From assembly GCA_002007465.1 (NCBI GenBank), contig LNAC01000860.1, positions 193,225-257,224 of the forward strand: a DNA stretch of 64,000 nt. The letters run 5' to 3'. Source of the stretch: Ailurus styani (taxonomy: Eukaryota; Chordata; Mammalia; Carnivora; Ailuridae). Made by a program: the position numbers and the translations under genes. Below are positions 34,870 to 46,259 of this stretch, in pieces. Under the pieces are notes generated by a model that saw only the letters and a program-made list of their open reading frames with translations, was not told the DNA's origin and did not search any database. Positions within the stretch are counted from its first letter, which is position 1. Each line of letters begins with the position of its first letter.

Positions 34870-36730
34870 TGTCAGCCTGACTGAAAATGATAATTACACA
34901 GCTAATCAAATAATGTGTTGATCCAAAAAAGGGCAAGGTCATGGAAGAAAGCCTGGGTGAAAGTTTGGACTTATCCCTGAACCCTATGGAGGGAATAGAG
35001 AGCGCATCCCACAGGACTTTAAGAACCTTGGCATCATGGCCTAGGTAGCTTGGCATGTGGGTATGGATGTCATTGGCCCAAACAAACAAAGCATGAATAT
35101 GTCAAGTTATCATCTGGAATTCAATCCCTATTGGGAGATGGATGGCATACCAGACACCATTCAGTGTAGAACCTATCCATTCTCCTTGCAGAGGTTTGTG
35201 TTCACAAAACAATCTCCTGATTCTGTGTGACTTCTCAAGTAGGCTGACTTCAGGGAACAAATACACCCAAAAGATTCTCAGAAGTATTTCCAGGCCCTTA
35301 TATAATTATTGCTCACTCCACTTTAATAAAGTTGATGCTGATTATGATTCGACTTCCCAAATAACTTGACGGTAATGACACAGTGAGCTGGTTGTATTAA
35401 AATAAATATTAGAGTCTACATAGCATTTAATTCTCATTGCAAATTAATCACCATTTGTCATTTACAGCTTAGTATCATGTGTATTGGGTTATCATGAGTT
35501 GGTACTCAGAGCCAAATGGTCAACGGACAGTTAATACAGGTCTTAGAAGCTAGTGATCTTCTCAGTGACACCTTTGCCAACTACCCATTTGCCTTCCCTT
35601 CTCTACTCCCTCCACCTGTTCCAAACCCTTTCTCCCTCTACATATTTCTACAAAAAGCAGAATGAGGTTAGTGTTCAATGACAGCAAAAGTGACAGGCTG
35701 TGTAAACAAAGGCGGAGTGAAGATATTGATTGTACAATTGGGAAACCCGGAAAGGGAAGGAAAATTTTAGCTGGCCTGTGAAGGATGAGAGGATTTCTGT
35801 AAGAGAAGAGAGGAGAAGACAGATGTGAGATGGATCAATGAAGATTACAGAGACCAGGAGAATCAAGGAAAGGGAAACAGTCTAATATCATTCACAGTGT
35901 TTCGCTGGGGCCACCAGGTAAATAACAGGGATGTTCCTGAGAAACAATCATTTGTATCTGTTAGAGCACTTTGAAGAGACAAAATTCTGCCAGAACAAGT
36001 TGAGATCAGGTTTCTGTGGACTATCCAGTGTGGTATGAATCTGGGGCCCAAGAGAATGTCTGGAGAATCCTCTTCTAGCAAATACATCCTTTATTCTAAA
36101 CTGAATTCCTTCCCCTTTGGTTTTAGGGATAGTTGAGCACCCACATTGAGACTACTCCAGGGTTCCATATGGTCTCTACATTCTCACTTTCCTTGTTCCC
36201 CTTCTCTCTTAATCTTCTTCTTTGCTTTCTTATTCCATTTCCCCATAACCATAAGCCCGTGCCTCCTCACTTCATTGCTGACCCTGACAGAAGTAGAAAA
36301 AAATTGGAAGACAATCAGACAACAGCATTATTTGGAGTCTTATCCCACTGCTGCAGGCTCAACCTTGAAGTTGCCCTTGGACATAAAACATTTGAGACAC
36401 ACATCAATGGGTACTCCAACCACAGATGTTCCTTTCTTTACCCCTCCCCGCTCTGGAAAGCTACCAACAAAATCAGCTACACCAAGGATACTCAACAAAC
36501 ATCTGATTGTCCTTGTGGTACACCAGGTTAGTCACACGTCAATTCTTTCTTCCCTCCTCATTGCTTTTCCCATTCCACAAAAGTGACAGTAACCTGTCCA
36601 CTATTCATTAGGAAGAACACAGATGACCCATATCCTAGATACAGATTCACCAACCCCAAAACCCGTATGACAGGGATTCACCAGGACTTCGATCTTCATT
36701 GAAAAAAAGGCAGAGAAAAACACATTTGGA
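34870..36730. other. Unassigned intronic sequence
   Basis: No recognisable SINE or L1. Two overlapping plus-strand open frames at 36133-36586 (132 and 146 codons) are the longest here; I recognise no family in either. Confidence 0.4.
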
Positions 36731-36734
36731 TTTT

Positions 36735-36922
36735 TGTTTAAAGATTTTTTTCTTTATATATTTGACAGAGAGAAATACAGCAAGAGAGGGAACACAAGCA
36801 GTGGGAGTGGGAGAGGGAGAAACACTGAGCAGGGAGCCTGATGAGGGGCTCAATCCCAGGACCCTGGGATAATGACCTAAGCCAAAGCCAGACGCTTAAC
36901 AACTGAGCCACCCAGGCACCCC
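36735..36922 (-). mobile_element. CAN-SINE, older subfamily
   Basis: Reverse-complement copy ending ACTGAGCCACCCAGGCACCC. Imperfect duplication AACACATTTGGATTT and AACACATTCAGATTT. Confidence 0.92.
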
Positions 36923-37609
36923 GAACACATTCAGATTTAAAGCTACTATTGGACTTGGGCTGAAAAGTCTACATGTGCCTAAATCTCTCTATTTTCAGTT
37001 AATATCATATAGAAAGAAATTTCATTTATAGTATGTTTCTTTCAAAAAAAAACCCAAACAAATAAACAAAGTTTGACTTTAATGAAATCATAAACTGAAG
37101 AGAACTGACAATAAAGACACGGACAAAAACTGTACTAACCTGAATGCACACATTACTATCGTTGATTTCCTCATACACAAATAGTGATTGAGCACAGGCT
37201 ATGTGTCAGGCACACAGCAAGGCCCCAAGAAAACAAAGACAAATTAGACATGACTCCCTCCCCTAGACCTGAGACCTGCCCACAGACCAAATTATACAGC
37301 CTAGTGGGGAAGATAAGCAAGGGAGTGGCTAACTTCTATACTACGTAATCAACTCTAGATCCTCAGGTAGTGGGAGAAGCCTACCCAATATGGTGGAAGG
37401 GAGCTCAAAAGGGGGATAGGCGAGCAATGGACTTGACCACATGTGATCCCATAGGCCTGATTAGCTACAGCCCAGTCCCGCCATCCTCTGCAAACCAAGC
37501 AGATACATAGCACTCAAGTGGCCATCGGAGGATCAGTCTCAATTTCTACCTTGTACATCTTAGGACAGGAAAAGAGAAGCAAAAGACTCATATTCAAAAA
37601 AGAAATCTG
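36923..37609. other. Unassigned intronic sequence with a possible L2 relic
   Basis: An L2-like phrase ATGTGTCAGGCACACAGCAA occurs at 37200-37219. Otherwise nothing recognised. Confidence 0.4.
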
Positions 37610-37715
37610 GGGACACCTGGCTGGCTCGTTGATGAAGCACATCACTCTTAATCTCAGGGTTGTGGGTTCAAGCCCCATGTACAGTGCAGAGATGACTTAA
37701 AAATAAAAGCTTTTT
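37610..37715 (+). mobile_element. Old short tRNA-derived SINE
   Basis: tRNA-like head (ACCTGGCTGGCTCGTTGATG) with an intact B-box-like GGTTCAAGCCCC and a short tail GACTTAAAAATAAAA. Older, shorter relative of CAN-SINE. Confidence 0.75.
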
Positions 37716-37719
37716 TTTT

Positions 37720-38190
37720 TTTTTAAAGTTTGTTTTCCTTTTAAATGGCTGAGTTAAAAAGGAAAATTAAAATAACTGTGTACTCCCAAGATTTTATGCA
37801 TTTAGCCCAGAGAAGAGAAAGTAACCACTACCAACCATCCATCTGCCAACCATTCGTTTACCATTAATAACCTGCCCTCAGCACAGCCTGTACTTCCCAG
37901 CATACATCACAGTACAAAGTTCTTCAAACCCCTATGTCAGGTGCAACAACATACTCACCACCTCCCAACTACCCCACTTACACTTCAGCCCTATGTCTGC
38001 CATATTTCCTCACCTATCAAATCCATACCAGCTTGCACAATGCCTCACATGAGTGCCTGTCAGTCCCCACTCACTGATATCCTCCATCCACTAAGCTGCC
38101 AAGAGGCAAGGCTTAGATGTTTGTACAGACAGTTCCAATGTCCTCTTGCCTCTTATGCTACCTGTAGAGCTATACAAAGCTGTCTCTTAA
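37720..38190. other. Unassigned intronic sequence
   Basis: C- and A-rich, no recognisable gene. It leads into an L2-like 3' end at about 38190-38290 (GTGCCTGAGTTACAGTAGGT). Confidence 0.4.
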
Positions 38191-38337
38191 TACATCATAA
38201 CTTAAAGGCAGGGTCACTTTCCTATCCATTTCTATTTCTAGTCACAACCTTTATGGTGCCTGAGTTACAGTAGGTATTCAAATATTTAGTCAGCAAAACA
38301 ACTTCACAATACTAACTTTAAAAAAAAAATTATTCTA

Positions 38338-38549
38338 GGGGTACCTGAGTGGCTCAGTCAGTTAAGTGTCTGACTCTTGGTTTCAGCTCAAGTCATGATC
38401 TCAGGGTCCTAGGATTGAGCCCCTCATCGGGCTCCCCGCGCTCACTGGACAGTCTGCTTGTCCCACTCCCTCTCCTCCTCCCTCCATGCTCATGCTTTCT
38501 TTCTCTCTCTCTCATAAATAAAAATAAAATCTTTTAAGAAAGTAATCTT
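38338..38549 (+). mobile_element. CAN-SINE
   Basis: Complete copy with 14-bp duplication AAAAAATTATTCTA at 38324-38337 and 38550-38563 (first base of the second copy is T-adjacent). Confidence 0.92.
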
Positions 38550-38563
38550 AAAAAATTATTCTA

Positions 38564-39486
38564 ATCTGAGAGCGCTAGCCTATGCAAAGCCAAGAAACCC
38601 ACCCATTTTTTTCTGATCAGCTAATAATGTAACAAGAAGATAAAGACTAACTTCAGTATCCAATTCTACATTTTACCCCTTCACACTGAACTATGAATTA
38701 TGAATTATGTTTAATAATTCACCTGATTTATATTTTGATTAGTGGAAATACATATTTCAGATTTATAAACAATGGTAAAAACTGTAACACTGTTACAAAA
38801 AGAATTTCATAAAAGTAAGTGGTAATGAAAAAGATAGTTAAGTCATTGAGTAGTTAATGGTGCCTTATCATCAAGTCTCCAAAGGAATCTGGTCACAACA
38901 TCCTCCAGATATCCACGATCCATTCCATAATGACACCCAAATATATGACACAATTAAATATAAATATACGACACACAATATATGACACCCCAAAATATAA
39001 CAGGTTTTGGTTCTGAAAGTAAAACGAAAAATCCCAGTTGAATATCCAGGTTTGTATGCAATTATAACAGGAACCTGGAGTCCCCACAAAAAAAAATTCA
39101 CTTCTTCCCTAAAAACTGCACCCTCCTTTAGTGTCATTTATGGGGAATTAAAAAAAAACTGATTAAACTGGTCACCATGACTTAGTAATCTGGGGGCTGA
39201 ATTTATATTAAACTCATTCTAGATATATAAGATTTGTGTATAATCATATTTGGCTATTTTATCTTATCAAAACACTAAAGCTTTATAAAATCAGTGAAAC
39301 CATGAGAATTTGTATCCTTCAGTTTCTATCTTTTTTTTAAAGAATCCAAGTGAAGCTGTCCACAGGCAAATATGCACATGCGTGCACAAACATACAAATG
39401 CACAGACATACACATGAAATAGGAGCAAGTTCAAACTCTCCGACAAAGGGAGACACACATTCATGTTTCTTAGAAGATTAGTATGC
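38564..39486. other. Unassigned AT-rich intronic sequence
   Basis: Contains a short local repeat of ATATATGACAC-like units at 38939-38990. No gene or clear repeat family. Confidence 0.4.
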
Positions 39487-39488
39487 AG

Positions 39489-39631
39489 AGGCACCTGAGT
39501 GGCTCAATCAGTTAAGCAACTGCCTTCGGCTCAGGTTATGATCCCAGGGTCCTGGGATTGAGTCCCACATCAGGCTCCCTGCTCAGCAGGGGAATCTGCT
39601 TCTCCCCCTCCTCCTGCTCATTCTCTCGCTT

Positions 39632-39675
<44 letters not shown>

Positions 39676-39706
39676 AAATAAATAAATAAAATCCTTTTTT
39701 TTAAAG
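39489..39706 (+). mobile_element. CAN-SINE with CT expansion
   Basis: Head GAGGCACCTGAGTGGCTCAA; CT tract expanded at 39630-39673; tail AATAAATAAATAAAATCC. Confidence 0.92.
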
Positions 39707-40086
39707 GAATGTAACATGCATTTTTGTCTACTATAGGATTGAGCAGTGGTAGAGAGAGACACACACACACAAACATAAAGCAAAAAGTTCGAGGAAGAGT
39801 TATGCTTTTAATTTCTTTGCCAGGGAGATGGAAAAAGGAAAACTCATCCAATAGGGCTTTTAATGCCTTAAAGTATCCCAGAGAGGTTATTTGTAATAGT
39901 TTTAAAATACATAGAGGTCAACCCTAAAATGTATGGGAACAGTGGGTGCAATCAATATTACCTGAATTTAAATTCTTATAAATGACATCCTCTCCATCCA
40001 AGCTAACCACAAAAATAACTCCTAACCAAATATTCCAAGGGCAATGAGTACACTCAGAAAGGAGAAAAACAGAAAAAGGAGCAGGA

Positions 40087-40305
40087 GGGCGCCTGGGTGG
40101 CTCAGTGGGTTAAAGCCTCTGCCTTCAGCTCAGGTCATGATCTCAGCATCCTGGGATCGAGCCCCACATCGGGCTCTCTGCTCAGCAGGGAGCCTGCTTC
40201 CTCCTCTCTCTCTGCCTGCCTCTCTGCCTACTTGTGATCTGATCTCTCTCTCTGTGTCAAATAAATAAATAAAATCTTTAAAAAAAAAAAGAAAGAAAGA
40301 AAGAA
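40087..40305 (+). mobile_element. CAN-SINE next to the MCTP2 exon A donor
   Basis: Complete young mustelid-type copy with perfect 16-bp duplication AGAAAAAGGAGCAGGA at 40071-40086 and 40306-40321. After removing the contig-overlap artefact, its duplication ends about 19 bp from the exon A 5' splice site. Confidence 0.95.
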
Positions 40306-40310
40306 AGAAA

Positions 40311-40409
40311 AAGGAGCAGGAAAGGCAGCCCTGGTCTCACCTCTGGGTCTTCCAGTGCCTCCTCTCCAACCGGAGTTTTCTGGAGCAGATCCAAGATGCC
40401 ATTGCTGGA
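40311..40409 (-). other. Duplicate of the exon A end (contig overlap artefact)
   Basis: These 99 bp repeat 40411-40509 with one difference (40347 G against 40447 C). They include 69 bp of MCTP2 coding sequence and its donor. Together with the N at 40410 this is an unmerged contig overlap, not a true exon duplication. Confidence 0.92.
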
Positions 40410-40410
40410 N
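40410..40410. other. MCTP2: Single-N contig join inside MCTP2 exon A
   Basis: Flanked by the 99-bp repeat described at 40311-40409. Without correction it splits exon A's 3' end for automatic annotation. Confidence 0.95.
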
Positions 40411-40440
40411 AAGGAGCAGGAAAGGCAGCCCTGGTCTCAC

Positions 40441-40908
40441 CTCTGGCTCTTCCAGTGCCTCCTCTCCAACCGGAGTTTTCTGGAGCAGATCCAAGATGCC
40501 ATTGCTGGAAGGCCTCCTGTCCTCGGCGGGAGAGACATAGGCCTCCTCGGAGTCTGTTTCCACCACGTGGAGGTAGCCTGCTTCTTCCTGGCTCCAATCC
40601 AGTTCTTCCTCAGACTGTTTCAAGGAGCTACTGCTGCTCTTGGGAAAGATCCCCGCCGTTGACAGGCTGTTGGGCACCGAGGTGTAGGATGACTGGGGCC
40701 CAGAGTAGGGCCGCCCCTCTGGGGCCAAGGCCTCGGCCTCCAAGAGGTCAGGGACAGAAAGGCTGAGGCGGCGGTCCAGGGAACGCCTTGCCCGTAGGTC
40801 TAGGGGCTTGTTTGGGTTCTTTTTCACCCTCCTCTTGCTCAGGTTGATTAACAAAGGCCTGGTCCGCTGTTTCAAAGAGCCCCAGACAGATGGTTTATCC
40901 ATATCCAT
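40441..40908 (-). CDS. MCTP2: MCTP2 coding exon A (start codon, N-terminal region)
   Basis: First coding exon, 156 codons, ending at a codon boundary before the donor GTGAGA. MCTP2 is an ER-anchored protein with three C2 domains and two C-terminal membrane segments, thought to act in Ca2+-dependent membrane processes. Identity comes from the N-terminus ([20 protein letters not shown]), which I recognise as the mammalian MCTP2 start and not MCTP1. Visible: a basic stretch at residues 14-47, a basophilic kinase-type motif RRLSLS at 46-51, a serine run at 91-95 and an acidic stretch at 100-110. The start at 40908 has a strong Kozak context (G at -3, G at +4) and matches the expected first methionine; ATG recurs at codon 3. 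The last 69 bp are repeated left of the N at 40410 (40341-40409), an assembly artefact differing at codon 154 (Glu here, Asp in the extra copy). Confidence 0.95.
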
Positions 40909-40978
40909 GGCTGCATGAAGACCCAGCAAGTCACTCCATGAGAGAGCTCCTTTCTACAGGAAACAACTGCAGTAGCTC
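40909..40978 (-). other. MCTP2: MCTP2 5' UTR part of exon A with acceptor and upstream ATGs
   Basis: Sequence just before the start codon on the minus strand. A good splice acceptor (pyrimidine-rich, ending TTTTCTAG) puts the exon start at 40978, implying at least one noncoding exon farther upstream. A second candidate acceptor (TTTCCTGTAG) would start the exon at 40953. Two upstream ATGs are present: a two-codon frame ATG-GAG-TGA at 40931-40939, and an ATG at 40914-40916 in weak context, out of frame, whose 14-codon frame overlaps the main start. The exact exon start is inferred from splice signals only. Confidence 0.6.
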
Positions 40979-41239
40979 CTAGAAAACACAATGTAAGGAG
41001 ACAGAACATAAATGAGCCTTCTCGGTGGTATCTGAGCTCTTCAAAGTGTAAAATGTGACTGGGAATTCTCACACTTTCCACTAAGTGACCAAGACTGAAA
41101 CATTTGATTGGTAACGTCTACAAATATTTTTTAAAAGCATTTTTTAAGAAACTGAATTTTTAAGATTTTTGTCAGAGTAGCTATAGAAGAATTCTAGTAA
41201 TGAATGGAACTATGAGGTTGATGCGAAAAGAATGTTTCA

Positions 41240-41838
41240 TAAGAAGACTGCTTTCTCTGACTTAGTTCACTGCATGTTAACGTCCTCCCTCCGAGTTCAA
41301 CCATGTTGTTGAAAATTGCAGGATTTCCTCCTACTTATAAGGCTAACCCATATCCCACTGTATATCTACACAACATTTTTTTATCCATTCATCCCTCAAT
41401 AAGCACTTAGATTGTTTCCTTATCTTGGCTACCATGAATAATGCTATAGAGAACAAGGGAGTGAGGAAATGCTGACTTTAGTTTGGGAGGGTATATATAT
41501 CCAGAATCATATGATACTTCTAGTTTCAGTTTTTTGAGGAACCTCCATATTGTTCTCCATGTGTCTGTATCAGTTTACCTTCCGACAACAGCGCACAGGG
41601 GCTCTCTCTCTTCCACGTCCTCACCGAAACTTGTGATCCTTTGTTGGTGTTTTTTAATAATAGCCATGTATAATTGAAGTTTGCTAAGAGAATAGATCTT
41701 CTGTGATCTCACCACACATACACAAAAATTCTTACTATGTGAGGTGATGGATATGTTAATTAACTTGATTGTGGTACTCATTTCACAATGCATGTAATTA
41801 AGTCATCATGTTATCTACCCTAAATACACACACATACA

Positions 41839-41872
<34 letters not shown>

Positions 41873-41880
41873 ATTTCTAC
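41240..41880. mobile_element. L1 with 5' inversion (twin-priming structure)
   Basis: 41240-41690 reads as antisense L1 ORF2 (TGACTTAGTTCACTGCATGT; CTACCATGAATAATGCTATA). 41695-41880 reads as sense L1 3' UTR (ACTATGTGAGGTGATGGATA; CATGTTATCTACCCTAAATA) and ends in a CA repeat. Confidence 0.75.
41826..41870. repeat. (CA)n microsatellite
   Basis: CA-rich run with TA and AA interruptions, at the tail of the L1. Confidence 0.95.
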
Positions 41881-42019
41881 ACATACAATATTTGTTTCCT
41901 GACTAAAACATGGGGGGAAAAAGACTACTTTCTTATGTCTTCTCCAGGAAAAGCACAGCCAAAATTTACTACCACAATAACAACATCTTTAATCAGTATT
42001 ATCAAATATTCAGTGCCTT

Positions 42020-42240
42020 TTAATGTCTGAGCCAGGGTAGACAAACAGTTTCTGTATAAGACCAGTTAGTAAATGTTTTAGACTTTACAGGCCACATGGT
42101 GTGTCACAATTACTCAATTCTGCTGTTTTGGCACCAAAGGAGACATGGACAACACCTAAATGAGTGTAGCTGTGTTCCAATAAAACTTTATTTACAAAAA
42201 TGCAGCAGAGTGCAGATGGCCAAGCCCTGCTTTAAAGTTA
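42020..42240 (-). mobile_element. MER20-like hAT-Charlie MITE
   Basis: Contains GTGTTCCAATAAAACTTTAT followed by TTACAAAAATGCAGCAG, the diagnostic MER20-type segment, in the opposite orientation to the copy at 31062. Confidence 0.8.
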
Positions 42241-42654
42241 CCATCTTCCTTTCCAGCATGACAGGTGCATTTTGAAGGATAAACGCATACTCAGGTTGAC
42301 AAAAATTCCACCTGATAATCTTGAAAACTTTATAGTAAAAATAAGGTTGACTAAAGAGAAAAGCATTTATAGAAGCAAAGGACCTGTTCTTGTTCCAAGG
42401 TACCAAGTTAGAAAAATTGACAAAACTATAAGGGAAATCTCAAGAAATGCAAGCTTCAGAGCTTTAGCTTCAGAATGTGTGATTAAAAGTGTTTCCCACA
42501 AACAGTTGGGTGTGAATGACAGGAATGCTTCACAAATGCATATGTAATTATACAGAGTGGTAAATGCTATGCAGGAAAAGGGGTGATTTGACATATTACA
42601 GATTGATTCATTAGGGATCAAATCAAAGTCAAATCTGGATGCAAAAGAATTAAA

Positions 42655-43785
42655 TTGACCACTTTCTTTCACCATCCACAAAAATAAACTCAAAATGGAT
42701 TAAAGACCTGAATGTGAGACCTGGAACCATAAAAATCCTAGAAGAGAGCACAGGCAGTAATCTCTTTGACATTGGACTTAGCAACATTTTTCTAACTATA
42801 TCACCTGAGGCAAGGGAAATAAAAGCAAAAATAAATTATTGAGACTATATCAAAATAAAAATCTTCTGCACAGTGAAGGAAACAATCAACAAAACTAAAA
42901 GGCAACCTACTGAATGGGGAAAGATACTTGAAAATGACATATCTGATAAAGGGTTAGTATCCAAAATATATAAAGAACTTATATAACTCATCACCCAGAA
43001 AACAAATAATCTAATTAAAAACAGGCAGAAGACACGAACAGACATTTCTCCAAAGATACCCAGATGGCCAAGAGACACATGAAAAGATGCTCAACATCAC
43101 TCATCATCAGGAAAATGCAAATCAAAACTACAATTATATATTACCTCACACCCGTCAGAATGGCTAAAATCAAAAACACAAGAAACAACAAGTATTGGCA
43201 AAGATGTAGAGAAAGGGGAACCCTCGTGCGCTATTAGTGGGAATGCAAATTGATGCAGCCACTGTGGAAAACAGTATGGAGCCTCCCCCCAAATTAAAAC
43301 TAGATCTACCCTTTGATCCTGGAATTGCACTACTGGGTATTTACCCAAAGAATACAAAGACACTAACTTAAAGGGACACTTGAATATGTTTACTGCAGCA
43401 TTATTTATAATAGCCAAACTATGGAAGCAGCCTAAAGTTCATCAAGAGATGAACAGATAAAGATACACACACACACAGTAACATTACTCAGCCATAAAGA
43501 AGAAGGAAATCTTGCCATTTGCAACAACATGGATAGAGGTAGAGAGTACAATGCTAATTGAAATAAGTCAGAAAAAGACAAATACCATATGATCTCATTC
43601 ACAATGTGCAATTTAAGAAACAAATGATCAAAGGAAGGAGAGAGAGAGAAAGAGAAACCAAGAGAACAAACTGATGGTTACCAGAGGGAAAGTGGATACG
43701 TAGATGAGGAAAATAGGGGAAAGGGATTAAAGAATACACTAATCATAATGAAAACTAATACATTAAAAAAAAGAAAATTATCTGA
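42655..43785 (+). mobile_element. 5'-truncated L1 (ORF2 C-terminal part and 3' UTR)
   Basis: Clear L1 ORF2 wording (AAAATGGATTAAAGACCTGA, TACTGGGTATTTACCCAAAG, GCAACAACATGGATAGAGGT) followed by a purine-rich 3' UTR. Frames are broken by many stops. The minus-strand open frames at 42845-44001 are shadows of it. Confidence 0.9.
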
Positions 43786-44164
43786 AGGTCTTAGGGGTTT
43801 AATAAAAAAAATCAACTTTGGAAAAATAAACCTTATTCTATGTGTCAAGTAGCTCATAATAGATCCTTTCAATATGAAAAAAAACAGCAGGGTCAGGTAA
43901 TCCTGATCCGGCCTGTATTTACACTGCCATGTTTGGCTGAGGATAAAATAGGCCAAGAGCCACAAGAAAACACATTTTCTAAAATCAAGGACTCCAAGCA
44001 TTTTTACCCAGCTCTGTCTTACTCTAGGGGATACTTAGTCATTGGGAAGTCACTGCCTTTTGAAGAGCAGGACTATTAGAGTCTACAGCTTTTGCTGGAT
44101 CACTGGATGACCACCAGTACAGCCAAGAGTTTCTTCCAGGATGAAATGGGTATCTTCAGAAGGT

Positions 44165-44590
44165 AATGCAGGGATGAAGAGCTTGGGTTCCAGAGACAGA
44201 CTCCATGATTTGGAATTTCACTTTGCCACATTTTACTGAGATGTACTATTAGGGGCAAGTCATTGTAGTAAGTCTCAATTTCCTCACCTATCCAAAGGGG
44301 ATTATAATATCTAGTGTACAAACTAAATGAGACAAGGTGTAAGGCACAATGTCAAATGCAGAGAAAGTAATCAGTCAAGAAAAGATATTTTGTATCATTA
44401 TTGATACTGTTGTCATAATTTCCAATTTTGATATCTTAATTTATTCAAGAGCTCTGTATCTCATCATTATTTGCATTTCACAGAGCTGAACTGTAACTAC
44501 CTCATTGGCCTCTTATGAGGATGGAAAGAATTTGTCTATATAAAGTGTTTAGAACAGTGCTTGGCACAGAGTAAATATTTAAGATAAGGT
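44165..44590 (+). mobile_element. Two MIR-type SINE remnants
   Basis: First copy: GAGCTTGGGTTCCAGAGACA and TCTCAATTTCCTCACCTATC. Second: AACAGTGCTTGGCACAGAGT. Confidence 0.75.
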
Positions 44591-44849
44591 TAGCTAGTTT
44601 TTAATTATTTCATTTATTTCACACTGAGTCATATTAGCTTTGAAAATATTTCACCACTTTTTCCTGCTTTGTAAAATGTTGTTCTAAACATAAACTTGTA
44701 TTGCACATTAGCAAGACACAAATACATTATTTAATTCACATCTCATAGCTTAACTTGCAAATATGCTAAAAAAGGATTGCTTCTATATTCACTTAGAAAT
44801 GTTTTAATCACTTAGCATTTATGGAGTGTTATATAAATGTTTATTAGAT

Positions 44850-46250
44850 CTAGTTGGTTGATGGTTCAATTCTTCTATACTTTTGGTGATTTTCTTTCTA
44901 CTAGTATTACCTAGAGAGGAATGCTGGGTCACTCAATTATAACTGAACTTGTATATTTCTCCTTTAGTTCTGTCAGGTTTTGTTTCTGTGTTTTGAAGTT
45001 TTGTTATTTGTATATATGTTTATAACTGTTACATCTTCTTGCTGTTTAAATCCAATCTGACAGAACCTTTTAGTTGGTCTATTTAGACCACTTACATTTA
45101 ACATAATAATTGATATGTTTGTATTATTATTATATGAAGGTTTCCCAATGTATGTGTTTCCACTGTTTTTTATTCTTCTGTTTCCGTTGTTTTTCCTTCG
45201 TTTTTAGAGTTCATTTTAATTCATCAATTGTTATTTTTACTGTATTTCTTTTTATAAAATTCCTATCAGACAAGGTTTTACTTTGATCTCAATCCTGAAC
45301 CATATTTCAAATAATTCAAGAAGAGAAGAATGGCCTACTATTTTTACCATTTCCTCCATTCTTAATATTGCAAATCAGTTCCCATCAGCCTGGGAAATTT
45401 CCTTAACTAGTTATTTTATAGCAAGTGTGTTGACTCCAAATTCTCTTGGTTTTATCTGATATGAAAAGATCTTCATTTCACATTCTAGGATATTTTCATT
45501 GAATCCTGGACTCTGCACTTTTAATTTAGCACTTTAAAAATGGTAAGACATTTTCCCTGACTTCCATGATTTCCACTGAGAAATCTGTCATTTGAATCAC
45601 TGTCTCCTATAGATGAGGTGTCACTTTTTCTCTGACTGCTCTCAAGATTCTGTCTTCAGTTTTTAGCAGTTATGATATGCTCAGGTGTGTATTCCTTTGG
45701 GTTTATCTTGTTTGGGGTAGCTTAGCTTCTTGAATCTATAAGGTTATATCTTTTGTCAAACTTGGAAAGTTTGCAGCCATCATTTCTTGGAATACTTCTC
45801 AGTCCATTCTTTCTCCTTTCCTTTCGGGGCTCCAATAATATAAACATAAAGGCTTTAGTTATTGCCCAACAGTCCAAGGGTCTCTGTTCAATATTTTTCA
45901 GTCATTCTCCCCTCCTTTGTTCACACTGTACACTTTTCATTGATTTACTTTCAGGATTACTGACTCTTTCCTCTGTCATCTCCATTTTGTTATTGACTTT
46001 ATATAGTATGGAATTTGGGGGTGGGTAGGAGACGGCAAGGTGGGGAGACTACTGTATTTTTCAGTTCTATAATTTCCATTTGGTTCTACTTCATATCTCC
46101 TATTTCTTTACAGATACATTTCAATTTAACTTTTATTTCAGAATTCATGATTATTCACTGGAGCACTTTTATAACAGCTGCTTTAAAGTCATATTTTCAT
46201 TGTCATCCATTGTCCTTTCCCACGTGATTTGAAAATTCTGTAGTTCTTTA
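44850..46250 (-). mobile_element. Ancient L1 remnant, antisense
   Basis: T-rich plus strand with old antisense-L1 wording (CCTCTGTCATCTCCATTTTG, TCAGTTCTATAATTTCCATT). Ends approximate. Confidence 0.65.
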
Positions 46251-46259
46251 TATTCCAAC

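Larger units (their letters stand above)
26643..40440 (-). other. MCTP2: MCTP2 intron between exons A and B (13.8 kb)
   Basis: Large intron with donor GTGAGA at 40440 (right-hand contig copy) and acceptor ending TTCTTACAG at 26643. It holds nine CAN-SINE copies or fragments, L2/MIR relics, a MER20-like element, a CA microsatellite and an RFX-like palindrome. Its length includes about 100 bp of duplicated exon/intron sequence left of the N at 40410. Confidence 0.85.

Noticed and set aside
36133..36586. Two overlapping plus-strand frames of 132 and 146 codons, with proline- and cysteine-containing text that faintly suggested a viral remnant
   Set aside because: No diagnostic motif, no start context or splice signals that help, and no LTRs beside it. 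A protein search would be needed.
40228..40929. A 233-codon minus-strand frame that extends MCTP2 exon A through the N and into the SINE
   Set aside because: The real exon ends at the donor at 40440/40441. The rest reads duplicated contig end and reversed SINE.
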